DNA of 50,269 bases from Myxococcales bacterium (GCA_025359105.1 JANYHK010000002.1:1-50269), one strand, 5' to 3'; counted from the first letter of the stretch, positions 19,123-27,482 are shown. The notes: generated by a model not told the origin, from the sequence alone. Made by a program: numbers and translations.

Positions 19123-19872
19123 CCGCGAAGCTCCTTCCTATTCCCTCGGCACCAACAGCAAAAAAACTCGAAACTCGTCTGGCGTGGCGTCCCGGACTTG
19201 TCGTCCGAGACGGGCTCTGCGAGAGAAGTGAAAATCCCCCCGGCCCTTCGCGCGCTCGCGCCCAGCGGAAGGGACGATAACGCCTGTGGATCTGTGAAGT
19301 CAACGAGACGGAAGGGCAGGGCCCGGGGAGGCCGCCACTGGGAGCGGGTTCTCCCCTCGCGTCGCTTCGCGATGTGCTTCGGTAAGGAAGGCCGGGGAAA
19401 GTCCATAAATTTACAAATTATGGAATATGCACCTTCCAGCCTCACGGCAAACTTCCGCAAACCCCGGTATTTCAGGGGTTTCAACTCCTACATCTTCGGC
19501 GGCGATGGTGGATTTCGACCCAATCGAGTTGACGGATCGCTGTCCAACCCGTCATCCTCATCGGCAACGGCCCCGGCTGCTGCTTCACCAGTTCACCCGT
19601 TCACCAGAGTTGGGTCGCGACACCGATGTTGGGCTCTGGCCGTTAGGGTCGGTCTGCGATCCAACGAGGATGTGCCCACTTCTTCCGCGCCGGTTCGGCG
19701 ATCACTGCGAGCTTGCTTCTTCACGAATCGTTCCGCTAACGTGGCGCCTCGCAAGTGCGCGCTCCGTCATCCGGCGGTTCGTGTCACCCCGTTCGGCGCG
19801 CCATTCAACTCGGTTGCCCCGCACACAGATTCGTAGGGCTGCAGGAAGACCTCATTCGAGGAGGACGATCAC
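19123..19872. other. 750-bp divergent regulatory gap between the two TolQR modules
   Basis: No credible gene is seen; the open frame running 18043-19836 on the plus strand is the antisense of the ExbB/ExbD genes continued into the gap. The gap holds an unusually A+T-rich island (about 19403-19430) with the imperfect palindrome CATAAATTTACAAATTATG at 19404-19422. It also holds a 7-bp hairpin AAACCCC/GGGGTTT (19459-19465 with 19475-19481) and an 8-base tandem triplet of KTTCACCM (19583-19606). GAGGAGG at 19858-19864 is the ribosome site of the module B TolQ gene. Divergent promoters must lie here, but I cannot place them. Confidence 0.6.
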
Positions 19873-20532
19873 ATGGCTGGCATTTGGAAGCACTACACGG
19901 ACGGCGGCTGGGGGATGCACATCATCCTTCTTTGGTCGATCGTCACGATCGGCATCATCATCGAGCGCGCCCTCTATCTCTATGGCTCGTCGATCAACAA
20001 GGACGTGTTCCTCGCGACGATGCAGAAGTGCATCCTGGCGGGCGACGTGGCCAAGGCCGTGAAGATGTGCTCCGCCGCGAACGCACCGCTCGCGCGGATC
20101 GTTCAGTCGGGCCTCGTGAAGGTGAATCGCCCGGACGAAGAAGTCCAGGCGGCGATGGATGAGGCGGCCCTCCGCGAAATCCCCCGCATCGCCAAGCGCA
20201 CGGGCTACCTCGCGCTCCTCGCCAACCTCGCGATGCTCACGGGGCTCCTCGGCACCGTCTCTGGTCTGATCCGGAGCTTCGGCGCCGTGTCGGGCGAGAG
20301 CGTCGACCCGAGCCAGAAGGCGCGCATCCTTGCCGAAGGCATCTCGGAGGCGATGAACTGCACCGCGTTCGGTCTCATCGTCGCCATCATCGGCCTCATC
20401 GGGTACGCCGTGCTCAACGGCAAGACCCAGGCGCTCGAGGACGACATCAACGAGGCGAGCGTTCAGGTGCTCAACCTCGTCGTCACGAACCGCCAGAAGG
20501 TCAACCTCTCAGGCATCCCGCAGGCGGCTTAG
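19873..20532 (+). CDS. TolQ/ExbB/MotA-type proton channel (module B)
   Basis: The 219-residue product is the second TolQ/ExbB homologue of the window. Segment one is HIILLWSIVTIGIIIERALYLY (about 16-37). The cytoplasmic region follows (NKDVFLATMQKCILAGDVAKAVKMC), then LALLANLAMLTGLLGTVSGLIRSF and NCTAFGLIVAIIGLIGYAVL with the conserved Thr in CTAFGL. GAGGAGG sits 8 bp before the ATG. Two ExbD genes follow after 163 and 33 bp. From memory it resembles the TolQ-like channels annotated across myxobacteria, including the AglR-type motors of gliding; no motility gene is nearby, so I do not assign that role. Confidence 0.9.
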   Translation: MAGIWKHYTDGGWGMHIILLWSIVTIGIIIERALYLYGSSINKDVFLATMQKCILAGDVAKAVKMCSAANAPLARIVQSGLVKVNRPDEEVQAAMDEAALREIPRIAKRTGYLALLANLAMLTGLLGTVSGLIRSFGAVSGESVDPSQKARILAEGISEAMNCTAFGLIVAIIGLIGYAVLNGKTQALEDDINEASVQVLNLVVTNRQKVNLSGIPQAA

Positions 20533-20585
20533 TAGCGTCGCGTCTTTCGCCGATCCCTTCGCGGGCCCGTTGTCGGGAGTCGTCG

Positions 20586-20602
20586 CCGTACAGGAAGTAC
20601 GG
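20586..20602 (+). other. Short hairpin between module B TolQ and TolR genes
   Basis: CCGTAC (20586-20591) and GTACGG (20597-20602) form a 6-bp stem with a 5-base loop in the 163-bp gap. It may tune mRNA stability between the channel and the ExbD genes; no U-tract is present. Confidence 0.35.
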
Positions 20603-20695
20603 CTCCTCGTCCCTCCTAGGGCTCGCTCGGTCTCGGCGAAATCCGCGGCGTTACTACTCGGGGGAAGAACCGTTTCGTGAAGGGCGGAGTAGACG

Positions 20696-21274
20696 ATGGC
20701 CGGTGTAAGCGTAGATAGCGGCGGCAAGGGTGGGCGTAGGACGACGGATTCGGAGATCAATATGATCCCGATGATCGACCTGCTGATGGTCACCATCTCG
20801 TTCCTGCTCATCACCGCGGTGTGGACGCACATGTCTCGCATCAACGCGGACGCGCAGGTGCCCGGTCCGCCGCGGCCCGATGTCGAGGAGACGAAGACGG
20901 AACCCGAGAAGCAGCTCCACGTCGAGATGCGGCAGCCTGATCACTTCACTCTGGTGTGGAAGCAGTCGGGCACGATCATCACGACGATCGACGTGCCGCG
21001 CAAAGACAACATCGAGAAGCTCCAGGGCAACATCAAGAAGGTGCAGTTCACGGAGCTCGCCGACAAGATCGAGAGCGAGTGGAAGACCGTCGGGCAGCAT
21101 CGCGACGGCTCGGACAAGAAGTTCGACCAGGCGATCCTTCACACCGACAACGACACTCCGTACATGTTCATCATCGGCGTCATCGACGCGATCTACCGCC
21201 CGAAGCGCGACTACACGGTCGGCGGTAAGACCGAGAAGATGCCGGCCTTCAACGTCACGTTCGCGGTGAACTAA
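20696..21274 (+). CDS. ExbD/TolR-family motor protein (module B, first TolR)
   Basis: The 192-residue product has a short cytoplasmic tail, the membrane segment EINMIPMIDLLMVTISFLLI with the conserved Asp28, and a periplasmic domain that starts with a Pro/Glu linker (PGPPRPDVEETKTEPEK). The domain ends NDTPYMFIIGVIDAIYRPKRDY, matching the C-terminal helix of the family, then a strand FNVTFAVN. The segment between 90 and 130 (IDVPRKDNIEKLQGNIKKVQFTEL) is an addition relative to short TolR proteins. GGCGGAG lies before the ATG. The second ExbD gene follows after 33 bp. Confidence 0.88.
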   Translation: MAGVSVDSGGKGGRRTTDSEINMIPMIDLLMVTISFLLITAVWTHMSRINADAQVPGPPRPDVEETKTEPEKQLHVEMRQPDHFTLVWKQSGTIITTIDVPRKDNIEKLQGNIKKVQFTELADKIESEWKTVGQHRDGSDKKFDQAILHTDNDTPYMFIIGVIDAIYRPKRDYTVGGKTEKMPAFNVTFAVN

Positions 21275-21307
21275 GGGCGACGCCCTTCGCAGGATACTGG
21301 GAGCACC

Positions 21308-21847
21308 ATGACGATTCAGGAACCTGGCCGCAGATTGATGCACGCCGTCCCGCTGAAGTTCGTTCAGAAGCGGGTTCAGGGCGGAGGGCACCGCGGGACG
21401 AACGCGAGCCTGTCGCTCACGAGCATGATCGACTTCCTCGTCGTCACGGTCGTTTTCCTCCTCATGACGTTCGACGCGTCGGGCGAGAAGCCGGCGAACA
21501 AGGGCGTCACCCTGCCCCCGGCAGAAAATATCCAGGACATGATCGACGCCCCCATGGTGGCGGTCACCGGCTCGCTCATCCTCGTCGACGGTACGCCCGC
21601 CGGCAACACGCGCGCGATCGAGGACAGCAAGCGCCTCCAGCGCGTGGACGAGCTCTTCAACTTGCTCAAGGGCAAGCGCGAGCTCTGGAAGCAGCTCCAC
21701 CCGGGCAAGGAATTTCCCGGTGTCGTCGTTCTGCAGATCGACCAGGAGGTCCAGGCGATCGTCGTGAAGAGCGTGTTCCAGACGGCCGCGTTCGCCGGCT
21801 ACCCGAACGTTTCGTTCATGGTCAACGCTCTGCCGAAGACACACTGA
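21308..21847 (+). CDS. ExbD/TolR-family motor protein (module B, second TolR)
   Basis: The 179-residue product has a 35-residue basic cytoplasmic tail, then SLTSMIDFLVVTVVFLLMTF with the conserved Asp42, then a periplasmic domain (ASGEKPANKGVTLPPAENI..). The last part, IDQEVQAIVVKSVFQTAAFAGYPNVSFMV, is the standard ExbD helix and strand. Unlike the two module A copies it has no cysteine. It lies 33 bp after the first ExbD and 22 bp before the gene for an unknown membrane-anchored protein, so all four plus-strand genes probably share one mRNA. Confidence 0.88.
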   Translation: MTIQEPGRRLMHAVPLKFVQKRVQGGGHRGTNASLSLTSMIDFLVVTVVFLLMTFDASGEKPANKGVTLPPAENIQDMIDAPMVAVTGSLILVDGTPAGNTRAIEDSKRLQRVDELFNLLKGKRELWKQLHPGKEFPGVVVLQIDQEVQAIVVKSVFQTAAFAGYPNVSFMVNALPKTH

Positions 21848-21869
21848 TTTCGCATTCGCGGAGCCGACG

Positions 21870-22826
21870 ATGGGAGACCGTGAGCCCGTCGGGCTGAAGT
21901 CGATTCGCGACGCGAAGCAGAACCGGGGGCGGACGCAGAGCCGGATCTCGCCGCAGTCCCTGCTTTTCGTGCTCCTGGCGGCGGTGACGGTCACCATCGC
22001 GTATTTTTACGTGGCGGGGCGAAACCTCGACGCGAACAAGGACAAGCTGCTGCAGAAGCAGCGCGCCGTGCAGGCCACGGTCGGCGCCGAGTGGGGGCCG
22101 CTGCGCGACAAGATCGAGAAAGCGACGCTCGACGCGGCGGCGCAGTTCAAGGGCGACTTCGTCGATTCCGAGGCGGGCCGCATGGAGTTTCGCACGGCGC
22201 CCGGGATCTACCTGCGGATGCGCGTCGCCGAGGCGAGGGACAGCGCCGGCCTTCGCAAGGCCGCGAAGAGCTCGCTCCGCGACGCGTTCGTCGGGTGCCT
22301 GCTCCGCGGGCAGCCTCGCGCGAAGCTGGAGGCCGACGGCGGCGGCCTCTTCCCCGATCAGCCCTGGAACATGCGCCAAGCCTACACCGCCACCCGCATC
22401 CTCACCGACGACTGGGTGAGCGAGGTGAAGGCGTCGGACGACGATCTGCGCTTGCGCGTCTTCCAGCAGCAATACGATCAAGCGATCCGGGACGAGATCC
22501 CGGTCGCCATCGAGATGCTGAAGAAGGCGCAGTTCTTCCTGCTGGTGCTCGACGAGGACGCGGCGGCGGCGCGCGACGCGGCCGACGGCGGGCCCATCGA
22601 CGAGCAGGCGCTCCAGCTCGTGCCCCACGAAACGCGGGTGCACCTCGTCAACCTGCGGACCGGCGCCGAGATGTTGCGCCTCAAGCGGAGCGGCGCGGCG
22701 GCGTTCTTCATGGCCGGCGAGAACCCGAACGTCGATCCGCAGACCCGCGCGGCGATGCAGCGCAACGTGAACAACTGCGATCTGGCCAACCAGGTCACCG
22801 CCGCGCTCGAGAAGAAAGCCGACTGA
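21870..22826 (+). CDS. Unknown membrane-anchored periplasmic protein of TolQR module B
   Basis: I do not recognise this 318-residue protein. It has a basic cytoplasmic N-terminus (residues 1-29), one membrane segment at about 31-49 (LLFVLLAAVTVTIAYFYVA), and a long, charged, mostly helical periplasmic part. The helix after the membrane segment (NLDANKDKLLQKQRAVQATV) may be a coiled coil. Conspicuous stretches are PWNMRQAYTATRILTDDWVSEV and VRVFQQQYDQAIRDEIPVAIEMLKK-like helix pairs, with two Cys (in VGCLLRG and VNNCDL). It starts 22 bp after the second ExbD stop. By position it may be the periplasmic effector moved by the TolQR motor, as TonB or TolA is in known systems; this is inference. 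Confidence 0.75.
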   Translation: MGDREPVGLKSIRDAKQNRGRTQSRISPQSLLFVLLAAVTVTIAYFYVAGRNLDANKDKLLQKQRAVQATVGAEWGPLRDKIEKATLDAAAQFKGDFVDSEAGRMEFRTAPGIYLRMRVAEARDSAGLRKAAKSSLRDAFVGCLLRGQPRAKLEADGGGLFPDQPWNMRQAYTATRILTDDWVSEVKASDDDLRLRVFQQQYDQAIRDEIPVAIEMLKKAQFFLLVLDEDAAAARDAADGGPIDEQALQLVPHETRVHLVNLRTGAEMLRLKRSGAAAFFMAGENPNVDPQTRAAMQRNVNNCDLANQVTAALEKKAD

Positions 22827-22836
22827 GCGCCGCCTC

Positions 22837-22861
22837 GGGCGCGCTCAGCCTCAGCGCGCCC
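22837..22861. terminator. Hairpin between convergent genes
   Basis: GGGCGCGCT (22837-22845) and AGCGCGCCC (22853-22861) form a perfect 9-bp stem with a 7-base loop in the 24-bp gap between the module B gene (stop 22826) and the glycerate kinase gene (minus, stop 22851). The stem overlaps the stop codon of the latter. Confidence 0.5.
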
Positions 22862-24068
22862 GCACGAGGACGTGGAGATCGGCGAGGTTCAGCCCAGTCG
22901 GGCCGCCGGGGAGCGCCGTGGCGGCCTCTTCGTGCAGGCGCGCGGTGTCGAAACGGCGGATCGCGTCGTCGCACGTACCTTCGTCGATCTTCGCGCAGAA
23001 CTCGGCGTCCACGATCGCGCCGGCGGTGCCGCTCGCTCCGTCCACGCCGTCCGACGCGCCCGAGAGGAAGGCGACGTCGGCGGGGAGCGTGTGGGCGAGG
23101 ATGGCGGCGAGATGACCCGCGCGACCGCCGCGGCCCGGCTTGACCCCACCCATGGCGACGAGCGGTTCGGCGGCGCGAACGACGGCTTCGCCGGGCGTGA
23201 GGCCATGGGCGAGGGCGCGGTACTCGGACGCCATGCGCTGGACCTCCACGCTCGCTGCCCGAAGAGTGCGCACGCCGTAGCCGTGCTTCATCAGGAGATC
23301 GGCGGCGATGCGCGCAAGGTCTTCGGGCGCGAGGATCGTCCGCACCTTCTGGAGCGACGCCTCGGGATCGCCGGGCTTGAGGGTCTCCTTCATCGGCACG
23401 CGGCGAAATCGGCGCGCGTGGTGGAGCAAGATCGCGCGCGCCTGGGCGGCCGTCGTCGGGTCGGGGACCGTCGGACCGGAGCCGACGTCCTCGGGGGCGC
23501 CATCGATGACGTCGCTCACGAGGTACGCGAGCGTGTGGGTCGGCGCCGCCGCGCGCGTGAGGCCCCCTCCCTTCACCTTGGAGATGTGGCGACGGACGGT
23601 ATTGAGCTCCTGGATCGTCGCCCCCGAGCCCATCATTCCCGTGATGATCTCGCGCTTCTCCTCCAGCGAGATGCCGTCGATCGGGACGGCGACGAGCGAC
23701 GAGGCGCCGCCCGAGACGAGCGCGAGGACGAGCCCTGGCGCCTCGCGGGCGACGTCGATCGCGCGGATCGCGGCGGCCACGCTGCGCGCGTCGGGCAGCG
23801 GGTGCGGCGCGCGCAGGAGCTCGATGCGCGGATCGGTCAGCCCGCACGGCACGCCGTCGGCGGTGACGATGAGCGCCTTGTCGATGTACGGTCCCCACCG
23901 CTCGAGCGCGCCGGCGGCCATGGCGGGCGCCGCCTTGCCCATGGCGATGATCGATGCGCTGAGCGCGCGCGGGGGCCGCGCCGGGAGTACGTCGTGAACG
24001 CGGGTCGCCACATCCGTCGACGTGACGGTCGCCTGGAAGATCTGGAACAGCTGCTCCCGGAGGTTCAT
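22851..24068 (-). CDS. Glycerate 2-kinase (MOFRL family)
   Basis: The enzyme phosphorylates D-glycerate to 2-phosphoglycerate with ATP, feeding lower glycolysis. The 405-residue product shows the family core: AMGKAAPAMAAGA near the N-terminus, HPLPDARS, LVSGGASSL, ELNTVRRHISKVKGGGL, SDVIDGAPEDVGSGPTVPDP, and the C-terminal DGVDGASGTAGAIVD. The MOFRL hallmark usually reads GGRNQ but is GRGGRAGHLA here, a small deviation. The ATG at 24068 overlaps the stop of the envelope-protein gene (ATGA), so it is the last gene of a coupled four-gene operon. The longer frame to 24227 is not used because the overlap start fits the N-terminus of the family. Confidence 0.88.
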   Translation of the reverse strand: MNLREQLFQIFQATVTSTDVATRVHDVLPARPPRALSASIIAMGKAAPAMAAGALERWGPYIDKALIVTADGVPCGLTDPRIELLRAPHPLPDARSVAAAIRAIDVAREAPGLVLALVSGGASSLVAVPIDGISLEEKREIITGMMGSGATIQELNTVRRHISKVKGGGLTRAAAPTHTLAYLVSDVIDGAPEDVGSGPTVPDPTTAAQARAILLHHARRFRRVPMKETLKPGDPEASLQKVRTILAPEDLARIAADLLMKHGYGVRTLRAASVEVQRMASEYRALAHGLTPGEAVVRAAEPLVAMGGVKPGRGGRAGHLAAILAHTLPADVAFLSGASDGVDGASGTAGAIVDAEFCAKIDEGTCDDAIRRFDTARLHEEAATALPGGPTGLNLADLHVLVRAR

Positions 24069-24733
24069 TTGGGGCCGCGATCGTCCCAGTCTACCGCGTG
24101 CGTGCCGAAGAACTGGTGCCACGCAAGCGTCACCGAGAGGTACGCGGCGCGATCGGCGGGGCCGAGGACCGTCCCCTCGGCGAGGGCCGCGTCGCTCCAG
24201 CGGACGCCGCCGTGCAGACCGATCCACGGGCCGCTCGCGCGACCCAGCACCGGGAGCTCGAGACCGACGCCGAGCTGGAGGCCTGGTTTTTCGCCGAACG
24301 AGCCGCCCGTCGGCTGCGAGAAGAAGGCGCCGAGCTCGAGACCGAACGAGTCGATCGCGAGGTCGACGCGCGGCGAGCCGAGCTCCTTGCCCTTGAGCCA
24401 GCGGGCCAGGAAGAGCGGGCGGAGCTCGAGACCCAGCGCGAGGACGCGCTTGGGCTCGGCGGCGGACGCGAACACCGTGGCGTCCTCGTACGTCGTGAAG
24501 ACGCCAACGGTGTCGAGGTAGCGGACGCGCATGTCGACGGTCGCGCGCGGACCGCCCGGCCCGACGGTCGCGCCGAGGCCGCCGATCGCGGAGATGTCGC
24601 CGTCGATACGGCCGTAGGTCGCGTCGACCGTGTCGCGCGGCGGCGGGGCCGGCGGTGGCGCCGTTGGCGACGCGGGCGGCGCCGCTGGCAGAGCGGCGGT
24701 GAGCTGGGCGAGGACGATCGCGGCGAGGATCAT
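24065..24733 (-). CDS. Small exported beta-rich envelope protein, unknown
   Basis: The 222-residue product starts with a signal-like segment (residues 1-18), followed by a Pro/Ala-rich stretch (ALPAAPPASPTAPPPAPPP). The remainder alternates short amphipathic strands (RATVDMRVRYLDTVGVFTTYEDATVFAS; LGLELRPLFLARWL; LQLGVGLELPVLG; IGLHGGVRWSDAALAEG; AAYLSVTLAWHQFF), the look of an eight-stranded outer-membrane barrel. It lacks the usual C-terminal Phe and ends DDRGPK. The ATG overlaps the HD gene stop (ATGA) and its own stop overlaps the glycerate kinase start, so it is translated as part of the operon. Confidence 0.65.
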   Translation of the reverse strand: MILAAIVLAQLTAALPAAPPASPTAPPPAPPPRDTVDATYGRIDGDISAIGGLGATVGPGGPRATVDMRVRYLDTVGVFTTYEDATVFASAAEPKRVLALGLELRPLFLARWLKGKELGSPRVDLAIDSFGLELGAFFSQPTGGSFGEKPGLQLGVGLELPVLGRASGPWIGLHGGVRWSDAALAEGTVLGPADRAAYLSVTLAWHQFFGTHAVDWDDRGPK

Positions 24734-26052
24734 GGCCCCTGCACGCCGAGGGCGAGGGTGATCTCTTCGCGGAGCTCGGGGGCGACGATGAGCCGCACGC
24801 GCGAGAGCACCTGGCCCGCGAGGCGCGCGAGGAGGAACGAGACGTCGCTCAGCGGGCGCGCAGGCCCTTTCTGGAAGACGACCATGAGGGGCTCGGGCTC
24901 GCCGCCGAAGGGGGTGTCGGTGGAGACGTCGAGGCCGACGTAGACGTCGGGGTCGAGGCCGCGCCTCTCGGCGATCTCGCGCGCGACGGCGTGCGCCTCG
25001 TTCCGTCCCGGGGCGATCGCGTGCTCTCCGAAGAGCTCGTACGTCTTGAAGAGGGCGCGGCCGCGGATGCGACGCGCCATGTCGGCGAGGGGCTGGTCGC
25101 GGGCGCTCTCCCACGCGTGGATGGCCGTGAAGACCGTCGCGTCGTCGAGCTCGAGGTAGTCGCCGAGCGAGAACGGCTCGCCGTGAGCGCCTTGCTCGAT
25201 CGCGCGCGGCACGAGGGGGAGCCGGTCGCCGCCGGCGATGCACTGGCTCGCGCGCGCGAGCACCGTCCGGATCATCCACTCGGCGGAGCGCGTGGCCTTG
25301 TGGAGGTAGACCTGCTGGAACATGAACAGTCGAGCGAGGATGAACGCCTCGATCGCCGGAAGCCCCTTGGCGCCGTCGATCGCGAGGCCGGGCGCGCGGC
25401 CCTCCTTCGCGGGCGCGAAGCGAAGGCTGCGGAAGAGCCAGGGCAAGTCGTAGTCGCCGTAGCGAACGCCCGTCGAGTGGGCGTCGCGCAGGAGGTAGTC
25501 GCAGCGATCGACGTCGAGGGTCCCGCTCACCGCCTTGGCGAGGTAGGGGAGCGCCGCGTCGCCGGACGCCGCCGACGCTTGCCGGCCTGACGCCAGCGCC
25601 GCGACGCGCTCTGGCATCTGCGGGTCCAGGTCGACGAGGATTTTGTGAACGCCGGTGCCGGGATCCAGGATGATCCGTTCGGTCCACGCCTCGTGGTGTG
25701 GCGTGCCGGGGATCGCGTCCTCGAAGAGATGTGAGAGCGGGCCGTGCCCGACGTCGTGCAAGAACGCGGCGGCGAGCGCGTCGCGCGCGCGATCGGTCGT
25801 GACCTGCTGCCAGAACGGGAGCTCCCCGTGGATGCCGCGCAGGCGCGCGAGCAGGAGCTTCATGACGTGCGCGGTGCCCACCGCGTGCGCGAAGCGGGTG
25901 TGCTCGGCGCCAGGGAACGCGTAGTTGGTGACGCCGAGCTGACGGATGCGGCGCAGGCGCTGCACCTCCGGCGTGTCCATCAAGCGCTCGACGACCTGCT
26001 CCTCCTCCGATTCGAAGGAGACGAGGCCGTGTACGGGGTCGCGCAGGATCAT
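24730..26052 (-). CDS. HD-domain phosphohydrolase (SAMHD1/dGTPase-like, COG1078 type)
   Basis: The 440-residue product begins ILRDPVHGLV, the signature opening of the HD phosphohydrolase family related to SAMHD1 and dGTPase. The metal-binding motif is complete: H51 in HTRFAHAVGTAH, then H99-D100 in AAFLHDVGHGPLSH, and a later Asp in VDRCDYLLRDAHSTGV. Members that have been studied hydrolyse dNTPs or nucleotides. The ATG at 26052 overlaps the methyltransferase stop (ATGA); the long frame upstream is antisense-like to the methyltransferase and not used. The C-terminal 100 residues (from PGRNEAHAVAREI) are the usual family extension. The coupling to a DNA methyltransferase suggests a role in nucleotide or DNA metabolism, possibly defence (inference). 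Confidence 0.85.
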   Translation of the reverse strand: MILRDPVHGLVSFESEEEQVVERLMDTPEVQRLRRIRQLGVTNYAFPGAEHTRFAHAVGTAHVMKLLLARLRGIHGELPFWQQVTTDRARDALAAAFLHDVGHGPLSHLFEDAIPGTPHHEAWTERIILDPGTGVHKILVDLDPQMPERVAALASGRQASAASGDAALPYLAKAVSGTLDVDRCDYLLRDAHSTGVRYGDYDLPWLFRSLRFAPAKEGRAPGLAIDGAKGLPAIEAFILARLFMFQQVYLHKATRSAEWMIRTVLARASQCIAGGDRLPLVPRAIEQGAHGEPFSLGDYLELDDATVFTAIHAWESARDQPLADMARRIRGRALFKTYELFGEHAIAPGRNEAHAVAREIAERRGLDPDVYVGLDVSTDTPFGGEPEPLMVVFQKGPARPLSDVSFLLARLAGQVLSRVRLIVAPELREEITLALGVQGP

Positions 26053-27422
26053 GGAACCATCAGAGTAGCCATGGCGCCGTCGTCTGCGAAGACGCGGACG
26101 CCCATGGGGACCTTGCTCGCGCGCAGCACCGTCGCCGCGCGCTCGGCACGGACGGCGCGGGCGCCGGGGGCGCGCTCGGAGTGCCACGTCGTCGTGAAGG
26201 AGCCCTCGCCATCCCACGCCGACGCGACCGACCAGGCGAGCGGCTCGGTCGGCTCGACCAGGGTGACGTGAGCGCTCCCCTTCTCGCGCGTCACGAGGAC
26301 GCGCGGGGGCTCCGCCGTCGGCCACGCCGCCGCGGTCGTGCGCTCGACCGTGACGCCGGCGCCGGCGCGCAGGAGCCGGGCGCGGGCCGTCGCGATCGCC
26401 GCCGGCTTCGCGTCGCCGCAGATCGCACGGCGCCCCGTGACGAACGCCGCCTCCGCCGTCGTGCCGCTCCCGGCGAAGAGATCCACGACGAGCCCCCCTT
26501 CCGGGCTCGCGCACCGCAAGATGCGCTCGAGCAGCGCGCGCGGCTTCTGGGTCGGGTAGCCGGTGCGCTCGCCGGTCTTCGCGTGACGGAGCGGCGGCAC
26601 GTCGGTCCACAGCGCGTCGACGCGGCGCTCGCGGCATAGGACTCCATCGTCGTCCTTCACGAGGAAGTACTTGATGTAGACCTTGCCCGTCGCCGTGCGG
26701 TGCACGCGGCCGATCGCGTCGAGCTTGGCGATCGAGGCGTCGGTGTAGTCGCCGCGCGGCGCGCTCGTGAACGGGCGCCCTTCGTCGTCCCAGCGGATCG
26801 CCCCGGGCTCGATCGGCTCCTTGCGCGTCGGCGGGATCAGCTTGGCGTCGGGCCCGCCGTAGACGACCAGCGTGTCGAGGGTCCGGCCGAACTGCGCCGA
26901 CGTCGCCTGGCGCCCGAGGTTCGGCGCGCGCCGCCAGACGATCTCGTTGATGAACCGGTCGCGCCCGAGGATCTCGTCGAGCAGCGCGCGAACCAGGTAC
27001 GACGCGCGCCAGTCGACGTGCACCCAGATGGATCCGGTCTTCGCGAGGAGACGCGCGCCCGCCTCGATGCGCGGAGCGAGCATGTCGAGGTAGTCGCCGA
27101 TCTCCGTCCAGCTGTCCTCGTACGCCTTGGTTCGCCGCACGCGGCCGTCGGCGGGGCCGTCGAGGCGCGCCTCGAGCACGTAGTCGGCTTGTGAGGCGTA
27201 CGGCGGGTCGATGTAGACGAGATCCACTTTGCCGGCCAGGCCGCGCGACGTGAGCACCCCGGCAAGATCGAGCGCGTCCCCGAGAACGAGCGTCTGCGCG
27301 CCATCGCCGGTGCGCTCGAGCTTGCGCGTCTCACCGGGGCGGGCGGCCTCGCCGCCGGGCTCCCAGCTGCGGCGAGGCCACGTCAGCCGGAGCTCTCGTT
27401 TGGGGGCCTTCACGCGGGGCAT
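26049..27422 (-). CDS. Site-specific DNA methyltransferase (beta-class, Type III Mod-like)
   Basis: The 457-residue product has catalytic motif IV DPPY (about residues 72-75, in VYIDPPYASQADYVL) before the AdoMet-binding motif FAGSGTT (about 316-322, in VVDLFAGSGTTAEAAF). That order is typical of beta-class adenine-N6 or cytosine-N4 methyltransferases. Other family phrases are GSIWVHVDWRASYLVRALLDEI and YPTQKPRALLERILR. ATG at 27422 is used; an in-frame GTG at 27428 is possible, with GTAGGTGG just upstream of both. No restriction endonuclease lies in the window, so it is an orphan enzyme. Residues after about 350 form an unusual non-catalytic tail. It is the first gene of the coupled HD/envelope/glycerate-kinase operon. 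Confidence 0.88.
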   Translation of the reverse strand: MPRVKAPKRELRLTWPRRSWEPGGEAARPGETRKLERTGDGAQTLVLGDALDLAGVLTSRGLAGKVDLVYIDPPYASQADYVLEARLDGPADGRVRRTKAYEDSWTEIGDYLDMLAPRIEAGARLLAKTGSIWVHVDWRASYLVRALLDEILGRDRFINEIVWRRAPNLGRQATSAQFGRTLDTLVVYGGPDAKLIPPTRKEPIEPGAIRWDDEGRPFTSAPRGDYTDASIAKLDAIGRVHRTATGKVYIKYFLVKDDDGVLCRERRVDALWTDVPPLRHAKTGERTGYPTQKPRALLERILRCASPEGGLVVDLFAGSGTTAEAAFVTGRRAICGDAKPAAIATARARLLRAGAGVTVERTTAAAWPTAEPPRVLVTREKGSAHVTLVEPTEPLAWSVASAWDGEGSFTTTWHSERAPGARAVRAERAATVLRASKVPMGVRVFADDGAMATLMVP

Positions 27423-27482
27423 CACCACCTACTTATCGTAAAGGTCGGGGCTTTGGGGTAGGCTCGCAAAGTTTCCCTGTCC

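Noticed and set aside
18043-19836. Plus-strand open frame running from the ExbD/ExbB genes into the 750-bp gap
   Set aside because: Its first part is antisense to ExbD and ExbB, and the part in the gap shows no domain. It has no ribosome site.
16589-22826. Calling the ExbB/ExbD clusters Tol-Pal or TonB-ExbBD
   Set aside because: tolA, tolB, pal, ybgF and tonB are absent, and each module has two ExbD genes.
22851-24227. Longer glycerate kinase start at 24227
   Set aside because: The extra 53 residues are Arg-rich antisense of the envelope-protein gene; the ATGA overlap start fits better.
26049-27422. A restriction-modification system
   Set aside because: No endonuclease or specificity gene is next to the methyltransferase; the neighbours are an HD hydrolase and a divergent gene without a nuclease motif.
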